Source of the DNA: Rhizobium sp. SG_E_25_P2
GTDB lineage: Bacteria > Pseudomonadota > Alphaproteobacteria > Rhizobiales > Rhizobiaceae
Reading direction: 5' to 3'
Assembly (NCBI RefSeq): GCF_029892285.1
Contig: NZ_JARXVM010000017.1
Span: 1-64,000 of the forward strand
Length of the DNA: 64,000 bases
Positions 63,564 through 64,000 of the stretch are shown here, in pieces (position 1 is the first letter of the stretch; the number at the start of each line of letters is the position of its first letter). Position numbers and translations under genes: made by a program. A model generated the notes under the pieces. That model had not been told where the DNA came from. It did not search any database and worked only from the letters and a program-made list of their open reading frames with translations.

Positions 63564-64000
63564 ATGACGACTGCAAAAGACATCATGAAGCAGATCAAGG
63601 ACAACGACGTGAAATTCGTCGACCTCCGCTTCACCGATCCCAAGGGCAAGCTGCAGCATGTGACCATGGACATTTCGGCCGTGGACGAAGACATGTTCGC
63701 CGATGGCGTCATGTTCGACGGTTCCTCGATCGCCGGCTGGAAGGCCATCAACGAGTCCGACATGGTGCTGATGCCGGATCCGGCCACGGTGCATATGGAC
63801 CCGTTCTTCGCCCAGTCCACCATGGTCATCCTTTGCGACATCCTGGATCCGATTTCGGGCGAAGCCTATAATCGCGATCCGCGCGGCACCGCCAAGAAAG
63901 CCGAAGCCTATCTCAAGGCTTCGGGCATTGGCGACACCGTGTTCGTCGGCCCGGAACCGGAATTCTTCGTGTTCGATGACGTCAAGTACAAGGCGGATCC
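63564..64000 (+). CDS. glnA: Glutamine synthetase type I (5' part, cut by window end)
   Basis: ATP-dependent synthesis of glutamine from glutamate and ammonium; 145 codons are inside the window. The N-terminus MTTAKDIMKQIKDNDVKFVD, DGSSIAGWKAINESDMVLMP and FVGPEPEFFVFD are GSI hallmarks, the last containing catalytic/metal glutamates. Ribosome site AAAGGA about ten bases before the ATG. Regulation by PII-controlled adenylylation occurs further downstream, outside the window. Confidence 0.96.
   Translation, partial: MTTAKDIMKQIKDNDVKFVDLRFTDPKGKLQHVTMDISAVDEDMFADGVMFDGSSIAGWKAINESDMVLMPDPATVHMDPFFAQSTMVILCDILDPISGEAYNRDPRGTAKKAEAYLKASGIGDTVFVGPEPEFFVFDDVKYKAD

Overview
The window looks like chromosomal DNA of an alphaproteobacterium, most likely a member of the Hyphomicrobiales (Rhizobiales). 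The reasons are its high G+C content, the alphaproteobacterial SOS box (GTTC-N7-GTTC) between ssb and uvrA, the block coaD - two cyclophilins - queA - tgt, the glnB-glnA pair, and the wealth of ABC sugar/polyamine importers beside SDR, Gfo/Idh/MocA and enolase-type enzymes. Genus and species cannot be fixed from the sequence alone. No rRNA, tRNA, CRISPR array or intact insertion sequence was seen.

Layout. 1-3.1 kb: 3' end of tuf, pdxY, an NAD-dependent epimerase and a small membrane protein. 3.2-17.2 kb: a LacI-type regulator diverging from a ten-gene-plus catabolic operon (binding protein, two permeases, two different ATPases, MocA-type oxidoreductase, TIM-barrel isomerase, DUF4432 aldose-epimerase-like protein, SDR, a binding-protein-like protein without signal peptide, a crotonase, an FAH-family enzyme). 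17.2-23.6 kb, minus strand: a ydcSTUVW-like polyamine import/oxidation operon with an added MBL-fold hydrolase. 23.8-25.3 kb: an RTX protein whose N-terminal part looks like the HasA hemophore fold. 25.6-32.2 kb, minus strand: a second sugar operon (aldo/keto reductase, mutarotase, ABC importer, enolase-superfamily dehydratase) diverging from a GntR/FCD regulator. 33.0-36.8 kb: yidD and an uncharacterised FAD-oxidase/membrane-protein operon. 36.9-42.6 kb: a 45-residue membrane ORF, coaD, two cyclophilins, queA, tgt, ilvA. 42.6-49.9 kb: mixed accessory genes (two cupins, an ABC exporter, a DUF2254 protein, DUF1330/XRE group, GNAT). 50-58.6 kb: gyrA, marC, an exported MTA/SAH nucleosidase, ssb, uvrA. 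58.7-64 kb: Na/Pi symporter, EamA exporter, NAD(P)HX repair enzyme, glnB, and the start of glnA.

How it fits together. The two sugar operons and the polyamine operon each pair a high-affinity ABC importer with catabolic enzymes, and each binding-protein gene is followed by a stable hairpin that probably lowers expression of the downstream transporter genes. The second sugar operon supplies the first steps of an L-fucose/L-rhamnose-like non-phosphorylating route (mutarotase, C1 dehydrogenase, acid-sugar dehydratase). The first supplies an SDR and an FAH-family enzyme that could do the last steps, but this link is inference. The most unusual observations are the asymmetric ATPase pair, the cytosolic binding-protein-like component, the HasA-like/RTX fusion, a Tgt lacking three of four zinc ligands, and phased operator half-sites at both sugar-operon regulators.
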